A stretch of 64,000 bases of DNA, from positions 2,232,001-2,296,000 of the forward strand of contig JALBUN010000001.1 in NCBI GenBank assembly GCA_025174535.1, written 5' to 3'. Within the stretch, counting starts at the first letter, position 1. Every line of letters starts with the position of its first letter. This DNA comes from Cantharellus purpuraceus (lineage: Eukaryota > Basidiomycota > Agaricomycetes > Cantharellales > Hydnaceae). Of this stretch, positions 1-9,651 are shown piece by piece. Under the pieces are notes generated by a model. That model was not told the origin of the DNA. It made no database searches and saw only the letters and a list, made by a program, of their open reading frames with translations. A program made the translations under genes and the position numbers.

Positions 1-699
1 GTCACGATCATTGATTTCCAGGGGCATACTTTGATGGATACATATGTACTTCCAACAATGCCTGTGGTCGACTACCGCACAGCTTCCACTGGCATTGACG
101 CTAATGTTCTCAATGCGAGTAAGCCCCTGACACTACTATTCGTCCTCTTTCATCATGAAGCAACTTATGAAATCTAATTAGGCTCCGCGTGCAACTTCTC
201 TAAAGTTCAGCGCCATGTTGCTGAGGTGTGGCTTGTTTCATTCATATTGTCGTGATTGACATGCGTTGCAGTTGATCAGAGGGAGAATCGTGATTGGGTA
301 CTGCTTGTGGTCGTATGTCACCCTGTGCAATCTACCTAGTGCTCATCTAACTATATCTATTCCAACTCAGAGACTTATCCGTACGACATGTATTGTCTTG
401 AAAGCCTCGCTTTCATTGACCATGTGTAGGTTCTGGGAATCACCCATCCTGCGGCAATGACGCGAGACGTGGCATTATTCATGCCTTTTCGACTAGCCCT
501 TGGAAAGCCCAAACAGATGGTTGGTCTGCCCACTTTGATGCATCATTTAATGCGCCGGCAAATCCAGATGGGTAGACATGATTCTGTAAGCAATAGAACT
601 TCCCCTTGCGTTTCGACCATGAATTGACTGATTGGTCTGCAGTTGGAAAATGGTCGAGCATCCCTCGACCTGTATCGCTCACACAGTGTCAACTGGTAG
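1..699 (+). CDS. REX4/ISG20-type 3'-5' RNA exonuclease, 5' partial
   Basis: C-terminal part of a DEDDh exonuclease of the REX4 family, nuclear enzymes that trim rRNA precursors. My exon model is 1-118, 182-225, 272-312, 371-380, 430-585 and 643-699, all with GT-AG introns and continuous frame. Seen in order: a strand reading IIDFQGHTLMDTYVLP, then the family's PVVDYRTASTGI stretch, FSKVQRHVAELIRGRIVIGY (usual GRI-VGH with H changed to Y), LWSDLSVLGITHP, MTRDVALF, and the C-terminal HDSLENGRASLDLYR block holding the last catalytic acidic region. The WSDLS part requires a 10-nt micro-exon (371-380). The first catalytic DxE lies left of the window. The family match is by eye but strong; the exact paralogue (REX4 or a REXO1-like protein) is not decided. 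Confidence 0.8.
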
Positions 700-1642
700 A
701 TGAGTTCATCATCATATCTTGTGAACACTTCACCGAATGCTTCCTTAGGGAGGCCGCTATATCAACAGGGCAGTGGCCATGTGCATTACCGCCGAGCTCG
801 TTTTCTCGGTGCTATCTGTGAACCCGACTCAGACTTTGGTTCATCAAAATGATTGCTCATCGTCTTGCAGCGTGCAGCGTTCTACTAGCCTTTACTACGC
901 GATAGACGCTCTACTTTACACTTATGCTATGTGTCCGTTAGAACTCGTTTGCTGTCCGTGGATATCATTAGGGTACGCACAGAGAGCCCTTATGAGATTT
1001 ACTATTTGTGTCTGTAGTCGAGATCACCCAATTGATGGACAAATACATAAGAAATATTCTCCTAGTAAATGTTCGCTATTACCGATACACTGAATGATGA
1101 ATGAGCTCGATGACGTCATTCTATGAGGGTGTACTACCTGAAGAAGTAGTGAGGGGCCCAGGCTGGATTTAGTATTTAACTACTAGATCGCCTTCTTTGG
1201 TATTTGAATACGCCTGTGGAATCGTGAGTGCCAGAAACATAGGAAAAGGGAACCAGAAATATGACATTTTTACCAGTGATTTGCGCTGTTCCTCTTCCAC
1301 ACCCTTAACCACTGTGAGAGCTCAAGTGCTCAGATTGCAGAACGAATTAAAGGGGGCGCGTGGAAAATATCCATACCTGCACCAATGGGTTGGCTTGAAC
1401 CCTACTTCCACTTGGGATGAACACATGATATCTTGCACGAGGCCTAAGGAGAACGTGCGGAATGTCTCTTGGATTTTGTCAGTCATTGGACGTGCCTGTT
1501 CACGCGTGCCAAAGAAGAAACTAGGCTACGTCATTTCACTAGGGTGTTGGATGTCACTTGTGGATCGATACTCTGGTTAACCAGCTTATATTGCTATTTC
1601 ACGTGTGCTTAAACAGTGCTACTGTCAATTTACTTAATTTAT
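700..1642. other. Intergenic stretch, nothing recognised
   Basis: Between the exonuclease stop and the decayed GST. The longest open frame (1197-1580, plus) has no ATG at its start and resembles nothing I know. No tRNA, repeat end or conserved motif was seen on either strand. It may hold UTRs or remnants of an older gene. Confidence 0.4.
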
Positions 1643-2467
1643 TCAGCGTCCTTGCAGTACAACATCAACACACGCAGCCAAAATACTAGGTGAAAACTCA
1701 CAAGCTTCGGGGTAGTGCCTAAAAATGCCATTGGCAAAGCCTTTCCGACGCTCGCTCTTTAAATATCCTTCGAGTTCTTATCCAACCCTATCCCTGAGGA
1801 CAAAAAGAGTATTATACGAGTCACTGTTTCTCTAGGTTCCCATACGTTTGGGAAATGAAAATGTGAGGCCCTCAAGGACTTGAAAGATCGTCGGATCAGT
1901 AATCGACACCTTGGATCCCACGAGAACATCAGTCCCGGTTTTTTCAAGCACCGTCTCAAAGTATCAGGAATTTTGGTATGCGAAATCTGCGGAAGTCCTC
2001 GGCACGACTAGATTCGGTCTTTTGGGCTTCGTAGTAGAGTGCCACTGAAATGGGATGGTGGACCTATTGACTCTTGGTTGGGGTATTATAGTGGGAGCAG
2101 TAGGACTGGCATCGTGAGCCTCGTTGGTCAGATCGAGAGCGGTCAGTGTGAGTTGATAGATCTTGGCTTGTTCAATGTCGTTAGATCCTGAGAGACCCAG
2201 CTTGGGGCTGAGATAACTTGTAGGTTCCATCGACGTCGAGAATAGGGGGCGCAAAGTGCTCGCCCTTTGGGGAGAAATGTGAAATAATTGTTTTGGGATC
2301 GTTGATCTCTTTGTAGGGAGTCTTTGTATACTCGAAGGGGAGACGGATGTACTGCTGGAGAATGAGTGAGTTTTGATGGGTTACACTTGCCTCGCCGCGA
2401 CCTCTAGATGGGGTGTGAGTTGAGGAGCAAGGCCGCCCCAATAGATGAGTGTGTATGCCTGGGACAT
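1643..2467 (-). pseudogene. Glutathione S-transferase-like pseudogene
   Basis: Minus-strand relic of a cytosolic GST, which would conjugate glutathione to electrophiles. Starting at ATG 2467 the pieces in order are: a beta-strand start YTLIYWGG, an intron, the stretch TPYKEINDPKTIISHFSP, then GEHFAPPILDVDG (the family's conserved PP-LDVDG turn that precedes the glutathione-binding loop), KLGLSGSNDIEQAKIYQ, and the helical domain with VLVGSKVSITDPTIFQVLEG, LTFSFPKRMG, a terminal LEGYLKSERRKGF and IFRHYPEAC. It is broken: the frame changes after the LDVDG block with loss of roughly eight codons around the SQ-P loop, again after KFL (about 2 bp lost before YFET), and near 1810, and there is an in-frame TAA at 1778-1780. 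Splice models cannot repair all of these. The GST identity is confident; inactivation is likely rather than proven. Confidence 0.7.
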
Positions 2468-3318
2468 GCGAACTCGGAGCCATGTCGTCATGTTATGTAA
2501 TACTTACATTCGACCCCTCTCCCAGACGTTATAAAGTATCCCGCATCTCGCTCCATATGCTCTCTTCTTATTCACATACCATGCTCGTCCCTTGCAACTC
2601 TACAGAAAATTCCAGTAGGATTGACGTTCGGACTGCCCTCGCACGGTACTCCGAAGGTCTTCACAAGTACACTCAAGAGGTCTGTATCACGGTTTTCTAC
2701 GGCACACTACTCCCTGATGATCTCATTGCAGTTGTGGATGGAGGTGCGTCGAAAAGCCGAGCTCGAGGCGAGTGCTCGCGGTACTCGAAGGAAGTTCACT
2801 CGCAAGAGTGGTAGCCGTTCGTCGCAGCGTGCACCTAGATACTAGTACTCTCATCGGTCACCCTGCACTCGGCGCCACTCCTTATCCTATGAATGTCCCT
2901 TTATACCTCAGCTCGCAGGGTTTGGGCCAGGAATCAAATGAATTATCATACATCTGTATTGATAGTCTGTATCCAAGATGACCTCATTGCTGTTGTCACC
3001 GCAAAAGACACGTGTAAGCCGCGTGGATGTTGGAAAACAACGTGTGGGAGGCGTGCGACGAAGATGCAAATTCCTTTTGCTTGTGCTCTGCCAGCTATAC
3101 CTTAGTTGAGAGGCGGTTCACACTCTGCAGTGACGCGCGTCACTGCGTGCTTCTCTCACTGCCACTTACTCCTCGGCACGAACAAGGCCCAGTAGCTAGT
3201 CTTGCAAACGTCTATCTTGCTTTCGATTCACGCCAGGCTTGACTGTGTCGTGCCGGTATTTCAAATCTTGTAAAAGGCCATCGCCAACTTCCAAAAAGAC
3301 CTTCACCGCGCCACCACC
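2468..3318. other. Intergenic stretch upstream of VTA1 homologue
   Basis: Contains only short open frames on the plus strand. One (about 2720-2845) would end in a very basic, Arg/Ser-rich tail, but I see no start or partner exon that I trust. A short phrase around GATGATCTCATTGCAGTTGTG at 2717 recurs in slightly altered form near 2980. The last few hundred bases presumably include the promoter of the VTA1-like gene. No mobile-element ends were noticed. Confidence 0.35.
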
Positions 3319-5424
3319 ATGCCCTCAGACTGGACCTTTCCTCCTGTTCCTGCACAGCTCAAGTCCCTTGCACCATACTTTCAGCGCGCTGAGGAACTCA
3401 GAGTCAAGGATGCAGTCATGTCCTATTGGTGTTTGTACTAGTTCATCTCACCATCGTATTCTTTCTGTCTCACACACAACTAGGCACGTATTATGCTGCC
3501 CAACAAGGCATATCGTTAAAAGCTCAAAGTAAGGATTCCCGTCCCTTTCTATCCCAGATCTTGAACATACTCGAGCAGGTGCGTCTCTCTCTTCCTTCCA
3601 TTTTGTGCAAGCAACCCTTTTCTGAGCACTAGTATTGGGTCTTAGATGAAGACTAACCTCGCCGACAACGAGGCGGTTACCGATGACGATGCGGGTGCAG
3701 CTTATATCGAGAACTTTGCCTTGCGGGTCTTTAACATGGCAGACAACGAGGACCGAAATGAGCAAGCTACTCGGTGAACATATCACTTCAGCGTATGTCA
3801 CGTCGGATAATTGACCAGTTGTTACAGCTCAACGGCAAAAAAATTCCTCGCATCTGCCAATTTTTTTGAACTGCTCCACATATTCGACAAGCCTGTCGGG
3901 ACTGATGTACGTCTCTTTTCTCAGTGGTAACTGCTATCGATACCAGCAAGTTTCTAGATAGAGGAGAAAGTTCGTTACGCAAAGTGGAAAGCGGCCGATC
4001 TTGCCAAGGCATTTCGCGAAGGCCGCAAACCCGTTCCAGGCGATGCCAGTGTGCCTTCAGCGGTTCCTCCGGCACAACCCGCGGTCCTTGAGCCTCCATC
4101 TGACAACGCTCCTTCCATGTCTGCGTGGAGTCCAGGTAACAGCGTTCTACCGAGTCCCGCTGTACAGTGCGCAGAGTCTCTAGAGCCGAGTCCCATTTCT
4201 GGAACGCAGGTTCCATTGCCCCCAACGGTCTCAGATGGAAGTCCGCGGGAACCAAAGCAGCTTGTGACCACCGGCTCACCGGAGCGACTTTCTTCCTCAT
4301 TGAAATTAGACACCGGTGTACCGAGCACCCCATCGCCGCGTTTGTTTGGAGGACATCTCAATTTGAACCGCGATGATGATGGGTTCGTCACGCCTGGGAT
4401 GTGGAGCACGATGGCAACACCTGGTACAGAAGATGTATACCAAGCAAATGACGTTATGGGCGGTATCAGTGAGAGTCCTAGTGCGGGCGTGGCAGCCCGA
4501 AGAAAGAGCGTTCTAACACAGGGTACGGACGAGGCTTCAGGTGTAGCACCAGGGCCGAATACGCAAGATGACACGTGGTCGACGGCAGGTAATGAGTCCA
4601 TGAGCAGGCAGAACAGCTGGAACGTTACCGAACCCGAAGTGACGTCACTCGTGCCAGAAGGTGTGCCTCCGCCGCCGCCGCTCTCAGGGATTGGATTGGG
4701 ACTACAGCCAGATGGAATACCGTCTGCGGTTCCTGTCAAGAAAGTGCATTTTTCACCTTCAGTAGTCGGGGGACTCTCGTCCACGTCATCCTCTGTCGCC
4801 GGCTCGTCGCCTCCTGGTTCGCCTGGAGGATATGCGCCGTCACTGTCAACTGTGCCAGAAACAACATATTCCTCGGAATCTGAAGGTGACATCCCACGTC
4901 AAAGCATGGAAAGTTACGACTCCTCTTTGCATCCTATCACTATGTCGGTTTCATCCGCGTCAGAGATAGAGACAGAAGGTTCGCCTCGTAGTGCGCCACC
5001 AGTTGTCCATAAAGTCACGTCACCAATAGGGCCCTTGTCACCCAATGGCATCTCTTCACCTCGCACCATCCCTCAAGTGCCCTCTATTCTACCTCTCCCG
5101 ATCGCTTCGGCCCATTCACACATCGGAGGACCACCTCTGCCACAATTTCCGGTAGTCCCTAGTCAGCAGACAGCATTTGGCCCGCAAACCCCCGCGCCAC
5201 CTGCGGTGCATCCAACACTGCATCTCGCTGCCGCGCTTCCGGTGCCGTCGTACGGGAACAACCATATTCCACCACGATCCCCTTCGCCACCGCCTGAGCT
5301 GACATCTACGCAGATCGCGCGGATCCAAAAGCATTGCCGCTTCGCAATTTCCGCACTTGATTACGAGGATGCAGAGACTGCGCGGAAAGAACTTCGTTCT
5401 GCCCTGGCTATGCTGGGGAGCTAA
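3319..5424 (+). CDS. VTA1: VTA1/LIP5-type regulator of the ESCRT-III ATPase Vps4
   Basis: Cytoplasmic/endosomal protein that binds Vps4 and ESCRT-III and stimulates disassembly during multivesicular-body sorting. Exons 3319-3430, 3484-3578, 3646-3773, 3828-3906 and 3958-5424 join in frame to 626 aa. The N-terminal MIT-like domain shows LKSLAPYFQRAEELRVKD, then YYAAQQGISLKAQSKD after intron 1, and the AKKFLASANFFELLHIF and EEKVRYAKWKAADLAKAF helices. A long Pro/Ser-rich disordered linker follows (about residues 155-570), then the C-terminal Vta1 dimerisation/Vps4-binding helix pair ending RFAISALDYEDAETARKELRSALAMLGS. The linker is much longer than in yeast Vta1, which is common in basidiomycetes. 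All introns are GT-AG and 49-67 bp. Start chosen at the first ATG in frame with the MIT helix. No damage is visible. Confidence 0.92.
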
Positions 5425-5585
5425 ACAAATGATTGTTGTGCATCTATGTTATTATCTCATGCGTCTCCTTTCCTTGTCGTTCGTACACTTTGCCTTGTGC
5501 TACGTAGTGTGTATCTAGCGGTCCATTCAATTCATTAACGTCCTGAAAATGTATCTTCTAGACCTATGTCCTACTATATCGTATC
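5425..5585. terminator. Shared 3' region between convergent genes
   Basis: 160-bp T-rich spacer between the VTA1 stop and the stop of the minus-strand gene at 5586. It must hold both polyadenylation sites. No classical AATAAA was seen, which is normal for fungi. Confidence 0.4.
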
Positions 5586-6260
5586 TCACTCAAACGTGAT
5601 ATCTCCGCTAGCAAGGATTTCCGAGTCTGCGGCAGCGCGTCGCAGGGTAGCCCAACGCGAAGCTCCAAAGACCTCAATGAGCTGAGGAGAATCTCGTGCG
5701 TGAAGATCCATCCAAGCGGCAGGTGGTAATGCGCGAGCAAATGTTCGCCACGTTATCCATGCCACCTCGCCATCGTCATCTACCTCGTGGGATGCGTACT
5801 CTGCTCTGACAAGCGATAGACACCCGGGTGCAAGCAGCTGTAGCAGATGGAATATGTCGGTTAGTGGCGCTGCTACATAGAGTCGACCGTCATCTGGGTC
5901 CTGTCTGATTTGGAATAGAGACTCGAACATGCGCTCGCAAGGACGGGCGTGCTCAAAGAGGGAACTGAAAGTATCAGGGAGAGCGAATACGGCCTCCGAG
6001 GTAGGGGGTCGCACGCAAAGAATCACGTTAGAAGCATGCTCAATCTGACGCCAGGAATGGAATTTCACGAGATTGCGAGCAGCTTCCTCGAAGAATGGTT
6101 TGGTGGCGGCGTACATGACTTCACGTTGGGCCTTGGACACTCTTGTCAAACAAGAGTGTTGTCGCCATGCCTCGAGGGCCTCTTCGTCCAGTCTGTAACG
6201 GGCATAATATCTCGGATCGAGTTCCATGCAGGTAGGTGGTGTGGGCAGGCTGCTTTGCAT
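5586..6260 (-). CDS. Conserved unknown protein, single exon, 224 aa
   Basis: Intact minus-strand reading frame from ATG 6260 to TGA 5588; a second in-frame ATG follows 11 codons in (MELDPRYYARYRLD) and could be the true start. The composition looks soluble and globular, with regular helical spacing, Trp-rich patches such as EAWRQ and WITWRTFARALPPAAWMDL, and the ending GASRWATLRRAAADSEILASGDITFE. There is no signal peptide, membrane segment, Cys cluster or recognised catalytic motif. It is convergent with the VTA1-like gene. The upstream region has a small TATAGACTA tandem near 6284-6304. It resembles proteins seen as hypotheticals in other mushrooms, but that is recollection, not a search. 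Function unknown. Confidence 0.7.
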   Translation of the reverse strand: MQSSLPTPPTCMELDPRYYARYRLDEEALEAWRQHSCLTRVSKAQREVMYAATKPFFEEAARNLVKFHSWRQIEHASNVILCVRPPTSEAVFALPDTFSSLFEHARPCERMFESLFQIRQDPDDGRLYVAAPLTDIFHLLQLLAPGCLSLVRAEYASHEVDDDGEVAWITWRTFARALPPAAWMDLHARDSPQLIEVFGASRWATLRRAAADSEILASGDITFE

Positions 6261-6444
6261 GAAAGCAGCAACGGTTCTCTTTATAGACTATATAGACTAT
6301 AGACTAAAAAGCGATGTGAGCGCTTGAGCTTTTATGTAAACACCTTATGCAAAAATGCACTAGAAGTGTGTCGATCACCTGACCTTAAGATATCTGTGCG
6401 CTACTGCTACCTTTGGCTACGTACAACCGGACCTCCTTGTCGCT

Positions 6445-7946
6445 ATGCCCCGCCCCAGACTTGGGTTACCTACTATTCTGTCTCTCTCTTTTATGTCGCT
6501 CATTCACGCCTTTTCTTTCGTTTACAACCCACCGACTCAATGTGATCCATTCACAATCTCGTGGACAGGCAAGTAGTACACTCTTATTAACCGTAACCAA
6601 TCAGTCTATATTTTCAATGTAGGGGGCTCCGCACCTTTCGAATTACTACTCACTCCTGTACGCACTGCGATTCAATATCACTGTTTCCCTCGCGTTGAAT
6701 GCTCATCAGGTCTTCGACAACCCACGGAATTTCTCAATTCCTCCCTTGCCTTCCGATGGGAATTATACCCTACAGCTTCCCCTCTCTGCAGGGCAACAAT
6801 TTATCGTTGTCATGTCGGACGCAACAGGATTCGGCGCAGGTGGTGTGAGTGACATACTCACCGTGGGCAATTCCATCTCGGGAGCATCATGCTCTACACA
6901 AATACCAACGCCTAGTTTTCAGTTTGAATTGGACTCCCAGTTACGGCAGTGTGCGTAAGTGTCCTGCATTTGCGAAGCTGTGCACCCGTAACTCCTTCCT
7001 CCAGGGCGTACAATATCAGTGGATACTTAAATGCGGTGCAACCAGTAACACTTACCGTGAGCTTTGCTTTTTGTTTCGCCTGAATGTTACTCAACCGGAA
7101 TAGGGCTTAATACCTCTTGGTAGTGCCGTCCAATTATTATCCGGGACTGGGTTGCCATGGTTCCTCTGGAATTAAGTCAATGTCCCTGCGGGAACGAGTC
7201 TTGTTTTTTTTTTCTCACCGATCATGAGGGTCATTTTTGGTGGAAGCTCTCACGTGATCCAGGTCGCAGACTCGGGCAACAACGGCTGTCTTGATGCACA
7301 ATCAGCTAGAACCACGGCTAATTCACTTTCTGAAGGCTTGACTGCCATTGGAGGTTCTACTACTACGTTTTCCTCACCATCAGCTACCGTTACGCTGAAA
7401 TCAGGAGAAATTAGTCCTGCAGCCGTTGGGGGGGCTGTCGTGGGAGGACTGGTTGCTTTACTCATTTTAGGCACCTTGTCCATCTTTTTCTTCCGCACGT
7501 ATCTTCTGAAAAAGACACACCGACCTTCTCATTATTACAATGCCAATGATAAACGTCGTTCGTTTATTCCCCCTGCCGACCTCCCCCAACCATCTTCTGC
7601 TGATAAAATGGTATCAACTCGGCAGGCTCTCCAAAACACCCTGCCATCACAATGGACAACTTTTTCTCCAGCATTCGAAAATAACCATGATGTCACGTCT
7701 TACGCGGTTCTTGATGGTGCCGTTGGAGTTCACATAACTAGTGCGACCAAAAGTGGACAAACGGTTCATACACCTATGGGAGAGGGAGCCATAACGGTTC
7801 CCCGCTCCTCAAAATCTCCTTATGGCCTAGCGGCTCAGCGTCCGACGCATTTTGTTTTACACATCGATGCGGAGGATGAGATCGAACTTCCGCCTCAATA
7901 TACCGACTGCAGGAGTGGACACTCGATACCAAACCTTACCTCGTAA
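6445..7946 (+). pseudogene. Secreted/single-pass membrane protein with mucin-like stalk; one premature stop
   Basis: Five-exon model: 6445-6568, 6623-6657, 6710-6954, 7005-7056, 7104-7946. The N-terminus is a signal peptide (LPTILSLSFMSLIHAFSF). Two tandem beta-type ectodomain halves follow, the first with CDPFTISWTGGSAPF and MSDATGFGAGGVSDILTVG, the second with YNISGYLNAVQPVTLTGLIPLG and a later FGGSSHVIQVADSG plus a Cys. A Ser/Thr stretch follows, then one membrane helix (AVGGAVVGGLVALLILGTLS), a basic stop-transfer and a cytoplasmic tail of about 140 residues. This architecture is widespread in mushrooms as an uncharacterised surface protein, possibly a sensor. Intron 1 fits a GC-AG intron (AG|GCAAGT). 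An in-frame TAA at 7173-7175 interrupts exon 5, yet the frame stays open to 7946, so this is a fresh null allele, a sequence error or a missed splice. Confidence 0.65.
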
Positions 7947-8282
7947 ACACCCCCTCTACCTGCATCACCATCACTCAATCTGGGAACTCAATCACTTCTT
8001 GACCAGGGCAGGTGTCATCGCAGGCTTTGTATAGCTGTACTCCAACAACCATGTTTCTGTATGGCTTAACTATATTTCTACTGATTGTTGCTGTGCAAGT
8101 TTGTTATCAATCTCTTTTGTAGCATGCTGAAAAGACACTGGGTATTCTACCTTCCCTAATAAAAGGGTCACAAATATAACATGTATGAGGACATATATCG
8201 AGAGTCGATGCAGAGCGAGACAGCAAATAAACGAGGCAAAAGGTAGACGAGAAAGGTACATAAGAAAACAGTAGAGAAATGG
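7947..8282. other. Spacer between convergent genes
   Basis: About 335 bp of moderately AT-rich sequence between the stops of the membrane-protein gene and the minus-strand gene at 8283. It presumably contains two 3' UTRs. No gene, repeat end or RNA was seen. Confidence 0.4.
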
Positions 8283-9107
8283 TCACCCTAGGTTCTGTTG
8301 CCCAAACGCTGAGATCATATCCTCTTCGTCTCTCTTGCGCCTATGCCTCTTTCTTCTATCCTCCCTGATTACTCTCTCGATCTTGCGGCGTGAGCTGCTA
8401 TATCGCTTTGGATCTGAAAACAACTGCTTGGACCTATAACATGCTAGCTCTATGCTAGCCAGCAAACGAAGCGTGTCTGTCATATTGACCGCCTAAGGGT
8501 TCCACTTAGAATCGATGTATTTCATAAAGGGAGGCAAATACACGCACGTTCAATGACCACGAGAGAACACCCTCGGCCTCAACGCATGCCACGACAACAA
8601 AATTTCCTCGTCGTTCCGCTTGCAGGTCACAATGCTGTCGTAAGTGTAAGTTGTTAGTATTTCGAAGGGTGAAATAATTCGCGCACATGTGTCTCGCTCA
8701 CCTCTCCAAAGGTAGTTAAGATCTTATCAGGTCCAGTACGCACAACTGCAACAAAAGGTTTAACCGGAACGCGCTTATTAATGAATGCGATTACTTACCA
8801 ACACGAGATGTCTGCCCTACCACTTCGTGAGATACTGTTGCACGACCAATGTACAACCATGCATCTCTTCCTGGTCTTCTCACATGTACTCTCACTGGTA
8901 ATTGTCGATACATTTCCCTGGTAAGGTCTATTGAGATGGACTAGGGAGTTAGGAGGAACATTGGATTCATTTATTCAATAAATCTGCAGACGCACGCTGA
9001 GGTGAAGAGCTGGCATGACTGCTGATGCTGTTTGTTGTGCTGTGGAATTGTTGGGGCGTGATGCTCATTGTACCGTCAACCTCCATCGCTCCAGGCTCAG
9101 CAGCCAT
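8283..9107 (-). CDS. Conserved unknown basidiomycete protein, five exons
   Basis: Minus-strand gene. Well-supported exons are 8940-8799, 8745-8702, 8634-8548 and 8492-8283, each joined by GT-AG introns in frame. The coding core reads SISIDLTREMYRQLPVRVHVRRPGR, then WLYIGRATVSHEVVGQTSRV, then RTGPDKILTTFGE, AERRGNFVVVACVEAEGVLSW, and DTLRLLASIELACY. The C-terminus is extremely basic (RRKIERVIREDRRKRHRRKRDEEDM), which suggests nuclear localisation or nucleic-acid binding. A first exon starting at ATG 9107 (MAAEPGAMEVDG) is plausible, but its donor is not resolved in frame. I believe the same protein occurs in many mushrooms as an uncharacterised product. It is the last intact host gene before the foreign and transposon-rich DNA, whose viral part starts about 250 bp upstream of it. 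Confidence 0.75.
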
Positions 9108-9360
9108 CTTCTATGACCCTTCGTTCAGTCAGCATACTAACAACAGTTTATGTTAGAAGGGCCTTATAAGTGCCTCACGTTCTTAAGTTGTTGTGCAGAA
9201 AACTGTGCTGATGTGCGATTATGGCGGGAGCAACTGAGAGCAAGCATGCACAACGCACGACAGACGCCTGACTTCGTATTTTCTATTGTTTATTTCTATG
9301 CAAAAATGAATAATGTCCCCACATATTGCATTTCGGTCCCCGACATCCCGCGTCTGTCCC
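9108..9360. promoter_or_regulatory. Upstream region of host gene up to the viral junction
   Basis: About 250 bp that should include the promoter of the minus-strand gene at 9107. Composition resembles the host genes rather than the AT-rich segment that begins at about 9361-9370, where the viral helicase homology stops abruptly. No terminal repeat or target duplication was found at this edge. Confidence 0.35.
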
Positions 9361-9597
9361 ACGAAATGAATGTAGATAATGATCGATGGATATTGATATG
9401 CATATCAATGATTTTCCGGATCCTGGTGAATGGTAAAGAAGAATTGATTTGTAAGGAGTGTACGGTGACATGAACCTTCTTACGAATTCTTGGTGAGGGA
9501 AAAGACCCTCACTGTTATAAAGGTCATGAAATTCAAAGAGATTTGTTATATTTTGGGGAACGTTCTCCGTTGGATACATCTTCGCGAGAAGAAGCAT
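9361..9597 (-). pseudogene. N-terminal fragment of a viral D6R/NPH-I-like SF2 helicase
   Basis: Minus strand from ATG 9597. About 78 codons match the start of the superfamily-2 helicases encoded by nucleocytoplasmic large DNA viruses (poxvirus D6R/D11L type), which act in transcription of early viral genes in the cytoplasm. Seen: GLFPHQEFVRRFMSPYTPY (the Q-motif-like lead-in typical of this group, residues 31-49) followed by LLYHSPGSGKS, a Walker A motif at residues 53-63. Homology ends at about residue 78 and the frame runs on into unrelated residues to a stop at 9283-9285, so motifs Ia-VI, including the DEAD/H box, are missing. It is divergent from the capping gene with only 54 bp between the start codons. 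The first in-frame ATG was used. The related helicase of yeast cytoplasmic linear plasmids is an alternative source. Confidence 0.8.
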
Positions 9598-9651
9598 ATT
9601 TTTCCAAAAATCGATTTTCTTGGAAACTGGAGTAGGACCCAGAAGCAACAG
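9598..9651. promoter_or_regulatory. Bidirectional intergenic region of the viral gene pair
   Basis: 54 bp separating the start codons of the helicase fragment (minus) and the capping gene (plus). Such tight spacing of divergent genes is typical of compact viral genomes. It starts with an AT-rich run, but I do not claim a defined viral promoter motif. Confidence 0.4.

Noticed and set aside
773..1580. Two plus-strand ORFs downstream of the exonuclease
   Set aside because: No trustworthy start, splice partner or recognisable motif.
9283..9360. Tail of the helicase open frame
   Set aside because: The residues after about codon 78 do not resemble a helicase and appear to be read-through into host DNA.
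9490..9651. Extension of the capping protein to a start at 9490
   Set aside because: No ATG there (TTG), it overlaps the helicase coding region on the other strand, and the family's N-terminus fits ATG 9652.
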